Assembly (NCBI GenBank): GCA_002317135.1
Contig: DCIX01000036.1
Span: forward strand, 176,236-240,235
DNA length: 64,000 nucleotides
Source: Bacteroidales bacterium UBA1715
GTDB taxonomy: Bacteria > Bacteroidota > Bacteroidia > Bacteroidales > UBA1715
Direction: 5' to 3'
The notes beneath the pieces are model-generated. The model had not been told where the DNA came from. It made no database searches and was given only the letters and a program-made list of their open reading frames with translations. A program made the position numbers and the translations under genes. Positions within the stretch are counted from its first letter, which is position 1. The number at the start of each line of letters is the position of its first letter. Below are positions 44,769 to 54,285 of the stretch, piece by piece.

Positions 44769-46382
44769 ATGACAAATACAACAACAAAGACAAACTACCC
44801 TGCTCTGTATACATTAATAATAGTATTCTTTTTCTGGGGATTCGTAGCAGCAAGTAATGGTGTATTTATACCATTCTGCAAACATCATTTTTCACTTGAT
44901 CAATTCCAGTCACAACTAATAGACTTTGCATTCTACACCGCATATTATGTTGGTGCGCTTGCACTCTTTATTATAAGTACCCTACGAAAATCCGACATTG
45001 TAGGTTCTTGGGGATACAAAAAAAGTATCATTTATGGTTTATTGTTCTCTGCAATCGGTGCCATTGCAATGATTATTGGTGTTAAAAGTGACATCTACCT
45101 TGGTATGCTTGCTGGATTATTTATTGTCGCATTAGGATATTCCTTACAACAAACAGCAGCAAATCCTTTTGCTATTGCATTAGGAGATCCTAAAACCGGT
45201 AGCGATCGTATCAATTTAGGTGGAAGTATCAACTCCTTTGGAACAACCGTTGGTCCAATCATTTTAAGTTTTGCTCTATTTGGCGTTGTTGGCGAAATCA
45301 CATCTGACCAAATCAACAACTTAAATCTTAACAATGTTGTCTTACTTTATTCTATTGTAGGCGTTTTATTTATTGCCGCAGCAGCAATCTTCTATTTTTC
45401 TAAAAAAGTACCTGATTGTATTCAAAAATCAGAAGTTGAAACCTCTACAAAAGCACTCATTCTATTCCTATTCATAACTGCAGCCCTACTTGTGTTTTTT
45501 GTTCCTGTATTTTACAGTTACAAAGTAGATATTCTTGATGACAACGGTCGAATGACTTGCCTAATTGGTGCATTCCTAACGGTTGTGATTGCACTTTTAT
45601 TTGCTCACAATAAAGCAAAAAAGAATAGCCAAGGTTGGGGAGCACTACAATATCCACAATTGGCATTAGGATTAGTTGCTCTATTTATATATGTAGGCGT
45701 TGAAGTAAGTATCGGGAGCAATATGGGTGAACTACTTTCACAAGATGATTTTGGTGGTTTTTCAGCATCTGAAATAGCTCCTTTTATTTCTATGTATTGG
45801 GGCGGATTAATGATTGGTCGCTGGTCTGGTGCCGTCCTTGTTTTTGATTGGAAAAAACCTATTAAGTTATTAGCTCTTGTTCTTGCTCCTGTTTGTGCAT
45901 TCTTACTTGTAATTGGTGCCAATACACTTGCAGGACACGATATGAGTATACTCTACTATTTTATTATATGTGTTGCAATACAAACAACTGCATTTATTCT
46001 TTGTAGAGAAAAACCTGCACTTACATTATTTGTATTTGGAGTCCTTGCAATGACTGCAATGATAATCGGTTTATGTACAAGCGGAATGGTTGCAATCTAC
46101 GCATTCCTTTCAGGAGGACTATTCTGTAGCATTATGTGGTCGAACATTTTTACTTTAGCAACACTTGGTTTAGGGAAATACACCTCGCAAGGTTCATCAT
46201 TCCTTGTTATGATGATTTTGGGTGGTGGAATTATCCCAACTATTCAAGGGAAACTAGCAGACCTTGAAGGTATTGGTATTCACAACTCATACATTATTCC
46301 AATCTTTTGTTTTGGATACATTGCATTCTATGCTTTATATACAAAACGAATCTTACGCAAGCAAAATATAGATATAGACTAA
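44769..46382 (+). CDS. FucP-like MFS sugar transporter, enlarged
   Basis: This 537-residue inner-membrane protein belongs to the FHS branch of the major facilitator superfamily (L-fucose/glucose/galactose:H+ symporters). The family start is TLIIVFFFWGFVAASNGVFI, followed by LGYSLQQTAANPFAIALG and NSFGTTVGPIILS. The usual length is about 420-440 residues. The extra length is mainly between the two halves, where about two further membrane segments appear (residues about 225-275). The sugar carried is not determinable. It stands alone, divergent from the outer-membrane protein gene. Confidence 0.88.
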   Translation: MTNTTTKTNYPALYTLIIVFFFWGFVAASNGVFIPFCKHHFSLDQFQSQLIDFAFYTAYYVGALALFIISTLRKSDIVGSWGYKKSIIYGLLFSAIGAIAMIIGVKSDIYLGMLAGLFIVALGYSLQQTAANPFAIALGDPKTGSDRINLGGSINSFGTTVGPIILSFALFGVVGEITSDQINNLNLNNVVLLYSIVGVLFIAAAAIFYFSKKVPDCIQKSEVETSTKALILFLFITAALLVFFVPVFYSYKVDILDDNGRMTCLIGAFLTVVIALLFAHNKAKKNSQGWGALQYPQLALGLVALFIYVGVEVSIGSNMGELLSQDDFGGFSASEIAPFISMYWGGLMIGRWSGAVLVFDWKKPIKLLALVLAPVCAFLLVIGANTLAGHDMSILYYFIICVAIQTTAFILCREKPALTLFVFGVLAMTAMIIGLCTSGMVAIYAFLSGGLFCSIMWSNIFTLATLGLGKYTSQGSSFLVMMILGGGIIPTIQGKLADLEGIGIHNSYIIPIFCFGYIAFYALYTKRILRKQNIDID

Positions 46383-46443
46383 GTATTCCAATAAGCAATA
46401 ATAAGGAGGATAAATCGTTTATATAGCAAGTCAATAAAAATTG

Positions 46444-46451
46444 TATTTTTG
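46444..46451 (+). promoter_or_regulatory. -7 element of the mannosyltransferase gene
   Basis: TATTTTTG ends 15 bases before the ATG at 46467 and covers the upstream TTG at 46449, which argues against that start. Confidence 0.4.
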
Positions 46452-46466
46452 AACAAATTTGAATGT

Positions 46467-47192
46467 ATGAAAGCAGACAGTATCGTTATCATTCCTACTT
46501 ACAACGAAAAAGAGAATATCGAAAAGATAATTCGTCGTGTGCTTTCATACGAAAAATTTTTTCATATTCTTGTTGTAGACGACAACTCTCCTGACGGAAC
46601 AGCATCTATCGTTAAGAGTTTACAAAACGAGTTCTCTGAAGAGTTACATCTACTTGAGCGCCCTGGCAAACAAGGTTTGGGAGTTGCGTATATTGCAGGA
46701 TTCAAATGGTGCTTGGAGCACAATTACGAATATATTTTTGAAATGGATGCGGACTTTTCCCATAATCCAGACGACTTAATTCATTTATATACTGCTTGTG
46801 CAAAAGACGGAGCAGATACATCTGTTGGTTCACGATATGTTACTGGCGTAAATGTGGTTAATTGGCCAATGAGACGTGTCTTACTTTCGTATTTTGCGTC
46901 AATGTATGTGCGTTTTATCACACGAATGCCTCTACGAGATGCAACTGCTGGCTTTGTATGTTACACTGCACGAGCTTTACGAGCATTGGATTTAGACAAA
47001 ATACAATTTAAAGGATATGCATTTCAAATTGAAATGAAATTCAAAATCTGGCATAAAGGACTGAAAATCACAGAAGTTCCTATTATTTTTACCGACAGAA
47101 AAGAGGGTTCCTCAAAAATGAATGGAGGTATTATTAAAGAAGCTGTTTTGGGTGTGATATCCTTAAAAATCGGAAGTTGGTTCAAAAAATAA
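46467..47192 (+). CDS. Polyprenol monophosphomannose synthase (GT2)
   Basis: This is a family 2 glycosyltransferase of the Dpm1 type, which transfers mannose (or a similar sugar) from GDP-sugar to polyprenyl phosphate at the inner face of the membrane. The motifs are VIIPTYNEKENIEKII, VVDDNSPDGTA and the metal-binding DADFSHNPDDL. The end REGSS-like segment TDRKEGSSKMNGGIIKEA is typical of the family. Start 46467 gives 241 residues. The pyrC gene follows after 1 base, so the two are probably co-transcribed. Confidence 0.88.
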   Translation: MKADSIVIIPTYNEKENIEKIIRRVLSYEKFFHILVVDDNSPDGTASIVKSLQNEFSEELHLLERPGKQGLGVAYIAGFKWCLEHNYEYIFEMDADFSHNPDDLIHLYTACAKDGADTSVGSRYVTGVNVVNWPMRRVLLSYFASMYVRFITRMPLRDATAGFVCYTARALRALDLDKIQFKGYAFQIEMKFKIWHKGLKITEVPIIFTDRKEGSSKMNGGIIKEAVLGVISLKIGSWFKK

Positions 47193-47193
47193 T

Positions 47194-48534
47194 ATGGCGA
47201 CACTCTTACATAATGGTACAATAGTAAACGAAGGCGAAGAATTTCTTGGAAGCATTCTAATTGAAAAAGATTGCATTACCGAAATTTTCAGAGGGAATGT
47301 GCCTGAAAAAATCCTTACTACAAGCGAACTAATTCCTTGCGAAGGTAAATTAATTATACCTGGAGTTATAGATGATCAAGTTCATTTTAGAGAACCTGGA
47401 TTAACGCACAAAGGTTCTATAGAAACAGAATCTAAAGCTGCTATAGCTGGTGGTGTTACTACATTTATGGATATGCCAAATGTTGCACCACAAACAACGA
47501 CAATTGCAGACTTAGAACACAAACTTGCAATTGCATCGCAATCGGCATACGCAAACTATGCGTTCTATTTTGGGGCAACAAATACAAACTTTGACCAACT
47601 ACAAGCATTGGATAAAAAACTTGTCTGCGGTATTAAAGTATTTATGGGTTCAAGCACAGGCAATATGCTTGTTGACGATGAACAAACACTACGAAAAATC
47701 TTCTCTGAAAAAGACATACCTATTGCTATTCACAGCGAAGACGAAGCTACAATAAAAGCAAACCTTGCCAAATATGTGGCACAATATGGCGACAATATTC
47801 CTTTCGACTGCCATCCCCAAATCCGTAGCAACAAAGCCTGTTTCTTGTCTTCACAAAAGGCTGTTGCCTTGGCAAAACAATGCGACACGCGACTTCATAT
47901 TCTGCACATCACAACAGCAGAAGAAATGGAACTGCTCACAAACGCAAATCTTTCAGACAAACGAATCACAGCCGAAGTCTGCGTACACCACTTGTGGTTT
48001 ACCGATGCAGATTACGCAGAAAAAGGCGCATTCATAAAATGTAATCCTGCTGTAAAATCACAAAAAGATAGAGATGCACTACGTAAGGCTTTAGTGGAAG
48101 GTAAAATAGACATTATTGCAACTGACCACGCACCACACACAATTGACGAAAAATTGCGACCATATACAAAATCTGCATCAGGAATGCCGTTAGTTCAACA
48201 TTCACTATTAGTAATGTTGGAACTTTACAAACAAGGCGTGGTTACATTACCTCTAATTGTGCAAAAAATGTGTCATAATCCAGCACTGTTATTTGGTATC
48301 CAACAACGAGGTTTTCTTCGTAAAGGCTATAAAGCAGACATTGCTGTTGTGGATTTACAAGGTACAACAATGGTCAACAAAGATACCATTGCTTATAAAT
48401 GTGGTTGGTCTCCACTCGAAGGTCAACTATTCTCTTCTAAAATAGATAAAACATTCGTAAACGGTGTATGTGTATTAGCAAATGGGAAAATTTCAGAAAA
48501 CCGTATGGCACAACAAGTTACATTTAACCATTAA
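47194..48534 (+). CDS. pyrC: Dihydroorotase
   Basis: The enzyme closes carbamoyl-aspartate to dihydroorotate in pyrimidine synthesis. The 446-residue protein is of the class I amidohydrolase type. The metal-binding H-x-R motif is in DDQVHFREPGLTHKG, a candidate bridging Lys is in GIKVFMGSS, and further metal ligands lie in HSED, HILHITT and IATDHAPH. Note that the first motif has DQVHFR where most members have DxHVHFR, so the first His of the pair is replaced by Gln, a known variant of the Bacteroidetes branch only as far as I recall. Confidence 0.9.
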   Translation: MATLLHNGTIVNEGEEFLGSILIEKDCITEIFRGNVPEKILTTSELIPCEGKLIIPGVIDDQVHFREPGLTHKGSIETESKAAIAGGVTTFMDMPNVAPQTTTIADLEHKLAIASQSAYANYAFYFGATNTNFDQLQALDKKLVCGIKVFMGSSTGNMLVDDEQTLRKIFSEKDIPIAIHSEDEATIKANLAKYVAQYGDNIPFDCHPQIRSNKACFLSSQKAVALAKQCDTRLHILHITTAEEMELLTNANLSDKRITAEVCVHHLWFTDADYAEKGAFIKCNPAVKSQKDRDALRKALVEGKIDIIATDHAPHTIDEKLRPYTKSASGMPLVQHSLLVMLELYKQGVVTLPLIVQKMCHNPALLFGIQQRGFLRKGYKADIAVVDLQGTTMVNKDTIAYKCGWSPLEGQLFSSKIDKTFVNGVCVLANGKISENRMAQQVTFNH

Positions 48535-48547
48535 TCAAATTTGAACT

Positions 48548-50689
48548 ATGAAAAAGATATTATTAGCAATCGGATTCGTATTTTGTTTAAATCCACTTTT
48601 CGCTGACGAAGGAATGTGGTTACTTTCAATGCTCGACAAACTTGGAATCGAACAAAAAGGATGTAAACTTTCCCCAGAACAAATCTATAGCATAAACCAT
48701 TCATCTTTGAAAGATGCTGTACTTGGATTAGGTGAATCTGACCACCCATATAATTTCTTCTGTACATCAGAATTGGTTTCCGACAAAGGATTGCTTTTCA
48801 CAAACTACCACTGTGGATTTGAGATGATTCAAAAGCATTCTTCGCTAACACACAACTATATAGACAATGGATTTTGGGCACAAAATCAAAGCGAAGAAAT
48901 TCCAAATGAAGGCGTTACCGCTACTCGCATGGTTGCAATGTACGATGTCACAGATAGTATTTTGGCTGCAATAAACAACTATGCAAACAAAGAAAAAGGA
49001 CTTGACGATATTTCTGAAAAAATCATAAAAAGTGTTACAGACACTTGTGCATACGGTGCCGATGTTGTATCGTTCTTCAACGATAATCAATATTTTCTTT
49101 TTGTGTACGAAACATACAAAGATGTTCGTTTAGTTGGTGCACCACCACGATCAATCGGTAAATTTGGCGACGAAACCGATAATTGGGTTTGGCCACGACA
49201 TACAGGCGATTTCTGCGTTTTGCGTGTCTATACCAACGACTTAGGTATGCCAGACGAATACTCAACTAGCAATAAACCACTGACACCAAAGCACTACCTT
49301 CCTATCTCTATGAAAGGATTTGAAGAAGGTGATTATGCTATGGTTATGGGATTCCCTGGAACTACAGACCGCTACCGTTCTGCATGCGACATTAAGTATT
49401 TTCAACAAATGCATAATGCAACTTTCAAACTAATTGGCGATGTGAGTCTTGCAACCTATAAGAAATTTATGAATCAAGACACTGCAACACGCATTCAATA
49501 TACAGCAAAATATGATGCTTTAAGCAACTATTGGAAATATAGTATTGGTCAAAACCAAGGAATATACAATCTAAATGTTGTAGATAAAAAATTCAAGCAA
49601 GAGGAAGCTATGCGAACTTGGATTGCCGAAGATAGCAATCGCGTAGCAAAATATGGAAATATGCTTGATACTCTTGCTGATTTCTACCACAACAATGGAA
49701 TGCTCAATGCATATTATGCAATGTTGAATATTGGTCTTCTTAATGTTGTAGAATCGTTTATGTTCACCTACGAAAATCTTGTCATTTTAGATGCGATAGA
49801 AGCCCAAGATCCTATTGCTTTGCGCGAAGTTCAAATTAGCCTACAAGACAAAGCGAAAAATCATTTTAAAGACTACAATAGCGATGTAGACAAAGCACAA
49901 TTTGTTGCATTAACATACGCTTCTTGGTATAATTTAGGATACTATATCTATACAAGTAAGAATTTCCCTCTAACCAAGAAATACAAAAACGATGTAAACA
50001 AATATGCCGACTATGTATATAGCAAATCTGTTTTCACCGACGAGAAACGTTACGAAGCATTTTTGAAGAATCCAAGTCATAAAGTATTATACTCTGACCC
50101 AATGTTCCAACTAATGCGTTACACGTTATTGGAATATTTTAGAATTAGAGATGCTATCGACAGCAAAAAAATAGATAGCCTTAACACTCTGTATGTTGAT
50201 GCTCTACTACAAATGAATCCAGATTCACTACACTATCCTGACGCAAATTCAACAATGCGCCTAACATACGGATACATAAAAAGTTACGAGCCAAAAGATG
50301 GTGTCACATACCACTATTACACTACACTTAAAGGTGTAATGGAGAAAATGGATAGTACAAACCAAGAATTCGAAGTTCCTGCAAAATTAGTGGAATTGTA
50401 TAAACAAAAAGATTTCGGTCAATATGCCGACAAAAACGGTGAAATACCTTTGTGCTTCATTACCACAAACGATATTACTGGCGGAAATTCCGGCAGTCCT
50501 GTTATGAATGCAAACGGTGAACTTATCGGCTTAGCATTCGACGGAAACTGGGAAGCAATGAGCGGTGACATTATTTTTGAACCAACAGTTCAAAGAACAA
50601 TTGCCGTTGATGTTCGCTATGTTTTATTCATTATCGATAAACTTGGCGGAGCGGGCTATTTGTTGGATGAAATGAACATAGTGAAGTAA
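48548..50689 (+). CDS. S46 dipeptidyl peptidase, DPP7 type
   Basis: This exported peptidase removes dipeptides from oligopeptides in the periplasm, a key step in peptide nutrition of Bacteroidales. The 713-residue protein has a signal peptide (about 1-19) and the triad H88 (TNYHCG), D221 (RHTGDF) and S648 (GNSGSP). The residue 18 positions after the Ser is Gly666, the DPP7 state, which prefers hydrophobic or aliphatic residues; DPP11 has Arg there and cuts after Asp/Glu. It stands 13 bases after pyrC but is probably independent in function. Confidence 0.93.
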   Translation: MKKILLAIGFVFCLNPLFADEGMWLLSMLDKLGIEQKGCKLSPEQIYSINHSSLKDAVLGLGESDHPYNFFCTSELVSDKGLLFTNYHCGFEMIQKHSSLTHNYIDNGFWAQNQSEEIPNEGVTATRMVAMYDVTDSILAAINNYANKEKGLDDISEKIIKSVTDTCAYGADVVSFFNDNQYFLFVYETYKDVRLVGAPPRSIGKFGDETDNWVWPRHTGDFCVLRVYTNDLGMPDEYSTSNKPLTPKHYLPISMKGFEEGDYAMVMGFPGTTDRYRSACDIKYFQQMHNATFKLIGDVSLATYKKFMNQDTATRIQYTAKYDALSNYWKYSIGQNQGIYNLNVVDKKFKQEEAMRTWIAEDSNRVAKYGNMLDTLADFYHNNGMLNAYYAMLNIGLLNVVESFMFTYENLVILDAIEAQDPIALREVQISLQDKAKNHFKDYNSDVDKAQFVALTYASWYNLGYYIYTSKNFPLTKKYKNDVNKYADYVYSKSVFTDEKRYEAFLKNPSHKVLYSDPMFQLMRYTLLEYFRIRDAIDSKKIDSLNTLYVDALLQMNPDSLHYPDANSTMRLTYGYIKSYEPKDGVTYHYYTTLKGVMEKMDSTNQEFEVPAKLVELYKQKDFGQYADKNGEIPLCFITTNDITGGNSGSPVMNANGELIGLAFDGNWEAMSGDIIFEPTVQRTIAVDVRYVLFIIDKLGGAGYLLDEMNIVK

Positions 50690-50738
50690 ACAAACTATAA
50701 ATTCTATCAAAAGTTGTATTTTCGCAAAAAAATTTGAT

Positions 50739-52097
50739 ATGGCACAACAACCTTCTATACCTAAAGGCACACGGGATTTCATTCCTGCCGAAATGATGAA
50801 ACGAAATTACATTTTCGACACAATCCGTTCTGTATATAAAACATACGGATATCTCCCTATTGAAACGCCTGCAATGGAAACAATGCAGACATTAATGGGA
50901 AAATATGGAGAAGAAGGTGATAGACTAATTTTCAAGATTTTAAACTCAGGTGAATTTAAGCAAAGTGTTGGAAATGAAGATTATGCAAATGCTTCTTCTA
51001 TACAATTAGCCAACAAATTTTGCGAAAAGGCATTGCGATACGATTTAACGGTGCCATTTGCACGCTTTGTCGTTATGCACCGCAATGAGATTCAATTGCC
51101 ATTCAAACGCTATCAAATCCAACCTGTTTGGCGTGCAGACCGTCCACAAAAAGGTCGTTATCGTGAATTTTATCAATGTGATGCCGACATTGTTGGTAGC
51201 GATTCTCTATTGAATGAAGTTGAACTTGTTCAAATTATCGACACTGTTTTTACTAAATTCGGTATCAACATTACAGTTAAAATTAATAATAGAAAAATCC
51301 TTTCTGGTATAGCAGAAATTATTGGCGAGCCAGAAAAAATCGTTGACATTACCGTTGCTATAGACAAATTGGAAAAAATCGGTATCGATAATGTTAATGC
51401 TGAATTATTGTCAAAAGGAATTAGCGAAGATAAGATTGCACTACTGCAACCAATTATTATGTTGAGCGGTAGCAACGAAGAAAAATTCGCAAAACTAAAA
51501 GAAATATTAGCAACATCAGAAACAGGTATGAAAGGTGTTGAAGAATTGGAATACATATTCTCTATGCTTTCGAATGTTTCAATTAAGGCTACATTACAAT
51601 TAGACCTAACATTAGCACGCGGTTTGAACTATTACACAGGTGCAATCCTCGAGGTAAAAGCAAACGACGTAGAAATGGGAAGTATTTGTGGCGGTGGTCG
51701 CTACGACAACCTTACAGGAATTTTTGGTATGCCTGGACTTTCTGGGGTTGGAATATCTTTTGGTGCCGACCGAATCTACGATGTCCTAAACCAACTTGAC
51801 GCCTATCCTACTGATACAAAAGAAGCGACAAAATTATTATTCGTAAACTTTGGGGACACTGAAGTTGCATATATTTTACCAATCATAGCAAAACTACGCC
51901 TATCAGGAATTGCTTGCGAATTGTATCCAGAAGCTGCAAAAATGAAGAAACAAATGGGATATGCCAACGACCGCAACATTCCATTTGTAGCAATCGTAGG
52001 CGGTGACGAAATCGCACAAAACAAAGTAATGGTTAAGAATATGGCAACAGGCGAACAATCACTTGTTGATAAAGATTCTATAGCAAGTTTGTTCTAA
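50739..52097 (+). CDS. hisS: Histidyl-tRNA synthetase
   Basis: HisS charges tRNA-His. The 452-residue protein has the class II core: motif 1 region near PKGTRDFIPAEMMKR, motif 2 FKRYQIQPVWRADRPQKGRYREFYQ, the His-binding LARGLNYYTGAILEVK and the motif 3 GVGISFGADRIY, then an anticodon-binding domain (about 365-452). The length is normal for the Bacteroidetes form. Confidence 0.96.
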   Translation: MAQQPSIPKGTRDFIPAEMMKRNYIFDTIRSVYKTYGYLPIETPAMETMQTLMGKYGEEGDRLIFKILNSGEFKQSVGNEDYANASSIQLANKFCEKALRYDLTVPFARFVVMHRNEIQLPFKRYQIQPVWRADRPQKGRYREFYQCDADIVGSDSLLNEVELVQIIDTVFTKFGINITVKINNRKILSGIAEIIGEPEKIVDITVAIDKLEKIGIDNVNAELLSKGISEDKIALLQPIIMLSGSNEEKFAKLKEILATSETGMKGVEELEYIFSMLSNVSIKATLQLDLTLARGLNYYTGAILEVKANDVEMGSICGGGRYDNLTGIFGMPGLSGVGISFGADRIYDVLNQLDAYPTDTKEATKLLFVNFGDTEVAYILPIIAKLRLSGIACELYPEAAKMKKQMGYANDRNIPFVAIVGGDEIAQNKVMVKNMATGEQSLVDKDSIASLF

Positions 52098-52117
52098 CAA
52101 CAACATAATCCAGAAAT

Positions 52118-52149
52118 AAAAAAAAACGTTCATTTGAACGTTTTTTTTT
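52118..52149. terminator. Two-way terminator between hisS and the thioesterase gene
   Basis: CGTTCA-TT-TGAACG (52127-52140) flanked by long A and T tracts works on both strands and lies between two convergent genes. Confidence 0.88.
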
Positions 52150-52540
52150 ATTCTTGTAGATGTGCCAATAAGTCATCTCTCATTGCTCCCTGAATAGGAA
52201 CAGATTTTTGAGTCTTAAAATCAAAATGTACTAATATAGATTTTGAACGGGCGCAAACTGCACCGTCCTGCCACAATTCCTGCATAACATCGAAAGAAGA
52301 ATTGCCCATTCTGCAAATCCATGTTTTAACCTCAACCTCACTATGAAAAAATATCTGTTTTAGATAATCAACCTCCATACGAGCCATTATTAGATTCCAC
52401 GCAGCGAAATCCATTTTCGGATTCAAAATGCGAAACAATGGTGTTCTTGCTTCTTCAAACCAACAAGGTAAAACTGTGTTGTTTATGTGTCCCAATGCAT
52501 CAGTATCGGCAACACGGGGAGTTATAGTATAAGTAAACAT
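52148..52540 (-). CDS. Acyl-CoA thioesterase (4HBT/YbgC-like)
   Basis: The 130-residue product is a single hotdog domain. The active-site motif is DTDALGHINNTVLPCWFEEAR, with Asp13 in the position of the YbgC-type nucleophile/base. Members hydrolyse acyl-CoA or acyl-ACP esters in the cytoplasm. It starts 11 bases after the lipoprotein gene and overlaps the two-way terminator at its end. Confidence 0.88.
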   Translation of the reverse strand: MFTYTITPRVADTDALGHINNTVLPCWFEEARTPLFRILNPKMDFAAWNLIMARMEVDYLKQIFFHSEVEVKTWICRMGNSSFDVMQELWQDGAVCARSKSILVHFDFKTQKSVPIQGAMRDDLLAHLQE

Positions 52541-52551
52541 TACAATCTAAT

Positions 52552-54204
52552 TTATGGTAAAACAATATTCAATAAAGAATTCAATTGGTACAAACTATTA
52601 CGGCTTGTATCTTGCATATCCACTACGATAGAACCTTCGTACGAATCACTCAAACGCATTTCTGCCGATTTAACAATTGCAGAATATTGTTCCACTAATG
52701 GAAGCACATCCATTTCTTTCAAATAATCTTTCATGGTTTGAGGGAAACCTGCCACAGTAAAATCCATATAGTGATACGAAGCACATTCATTGGTGTTTTT
52801 TTGCAAATCATTCATTGTTTTACCATTCACAGTAGAAACAATTGGCAAGAATTCCACCTCATCCTTCACCATAGATTCTGCATACACTTTGTCGGTTGTA
52901 AACAAGAACACATCATCCTTACATACCACATACGCAGGGAAATTCATAATTTTCGAAAAATCAAATAAGCCTGGTGCCATTTGTTCGCAAATCTCTTTAG
53001 AAATATGCGTCAACACCATATTTGGTATGCGGGAATCTTTCAACGAAGATGCAATTACAAGATGAGGGAAGGTCACTTTTTGATCCTTTTGCAGATGTTT
53101 CCAAACCATTGCTCCCTTGTCCAATTTCTGTGCGAACTCCATTGCACGAACTTTTTCCAAAGAAACATCATACATTGAATATGCACAATCGCCATTAAAT
53201 GCACCTGCCAAGTCTTCCAAAGTCAAATTCAATTTTGCCAATTCTTTCTTTGCATAAACACCATATTCTGTGTCTTCTATCACTTCAACAAATTTCTTGC
53301 TATCTACACCAAAAGAAGCAAACCACATTGTGTTTTTCGGTAGCACCTTACAAATCGAAGGATCAAAGTCCTTTGCAATGAAATTATTTTTCTTCCAAAA
53401 ACGTTTAAATGCTGTTCCAGGAGTACAATGCAATGCAATATTCACTTGTTTGTCGAATGTAGCGTTTATGTGCAAATAATTGTCTCGTAAAATTGATTCA
53501 GCAATATTTTTAGAACTAATCCACTTTGGTAACTCCGTGTACCACAACTTGTAATAGTCAATTAAATCCGAAGTCGAAAGCCAAATTCCACAATCAGATG
53601 CTTTCTCACAAAATGACTTAAAGTCTTTATTACTTGCCAAAGTCTTTTTGGTAGAGAAAATCTCACGAATACATTCTTGTATACCTTTTGTGTGCATTGT
53701 TGCCGAACCAAATACCGCAACTTCATTATTGTATGCTATCCACGAAATTCTGTCGTTAAAATTCTCATAACAGATACAATTACCACAATCAGACAAAATG
53801 CGATACCGTTCACTCATTTTTTTCTGCAAATAAGCCGAAAATATTGCAGAGTCCTTCAACATAACAGACATACAGTTATATGAATTTTTGAACTCTTTTG
53901 ATGGAACCAAATAAGCAACTACACGTGAACTAATGTCAACGCCAGTCTCTTCTTCCGAGAAAAATGTATTTATAGCCAAATCGAATGTCTCGCTGGAAAA
54001 TCCATAGCCATTGAAAAACTCCAACAATTTCGTAGCCGACTGTTCGCCCTGCGGACCAGCCTTTTTCATCATAGTTCTGTAATCCACAAAAATTACCGAT
54101 ACCGATTTACCTGGTATGTATTCCATTTGTCGAGAAACATTCGTACACGATGTTACCACAAACGACAATGCTATAATGAATAAAAAGAATAGATTTTTTC
54201 GCAT
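52552..54204 (-). CDS. Lipoprotein of unknown function (DUF4836-like?)
   Basis: The 550-residue protein has a lipoprotein signal ending in VTSC (C20), so it is membrane-anchored outside the cytoplasm. The sequence starts YIPGKSVSVIFVDYRTMMKKAG, which resembles the start of Bacteroidetes lipoproteins of the DUF4836 type, though I am not sure of the assignment. It has many Cys residues (C132, C140, C143 and others), an unusual feature for an exported protein. It is transcribed from a strong promoter (54229-54258), followed by the thioesterase gene. Confidence 0.75.
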   Translation of the reverse strand: MRKNLFFLFIIALSFVVTSCTNVSRQMEYIPGKSVSVIFVDYRTMMKKAGPQGEQSATKLLEFFNGYGFSSETFDLAINTFFSEEETGVDISSRVVAYLVPSKEFKNSYNCMSVMLKDSAIFSAYLQKKMSERYRILSDCGNCICYENFNDRISWIAYNNEVAVFGSATMHTKGIQECIREIFSTKKTLASNKDFKSFCEKASDCGIWLSTSDLIDYYKLWYTELPKWISSKNIAESILRDNYLHINATFDKQVNIALHCTPGTAFKRFWKKNNFIAKDFDPSICKVLPKNTMWFASFGVDSKKFVEVIEDTEYGVYAKKELAKLNLTLEDLAGAFNGDCAYSMYDVSLEKVRAMEFAQKLDKGAMVWKHLQKDQKVTFPHLVIASSLKDSRIPNMVLTHISKEICEQMAPGLFDFSKIMNFPAYVVCKDDVFLFTTDKVYAESMVKDEVEFLPIVSTVNGKTMNDLQKNTNECASYHYMDFTVAGFPQTMKDYLKEMDVLPLVEQYSAIVKSAEMRLSDSYEGSIVVDMQDTSRNSLYQLNSLLNIVLP

Positions 54205-54228
54205 AATTTTGACATTTCGTGAGTATCA

Positions 54229-54258
54229 CAAAAATACATTTTTTGTCCAAATAGCAAA
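54229..54258 (-). promoter_or_regulatory. Promoter of the lipoprotein-thioesterase pair
   Basis: TTTG (54258-54255), an 18-base spacer and TATTTTTG (54236-54229) fit the consensus. It ends 24 bases before the ATG at 54204. Confidence 0.7.
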
Positions 54259-54285
54259 ACGATTTGCCATTTAAATCACCTCAAA

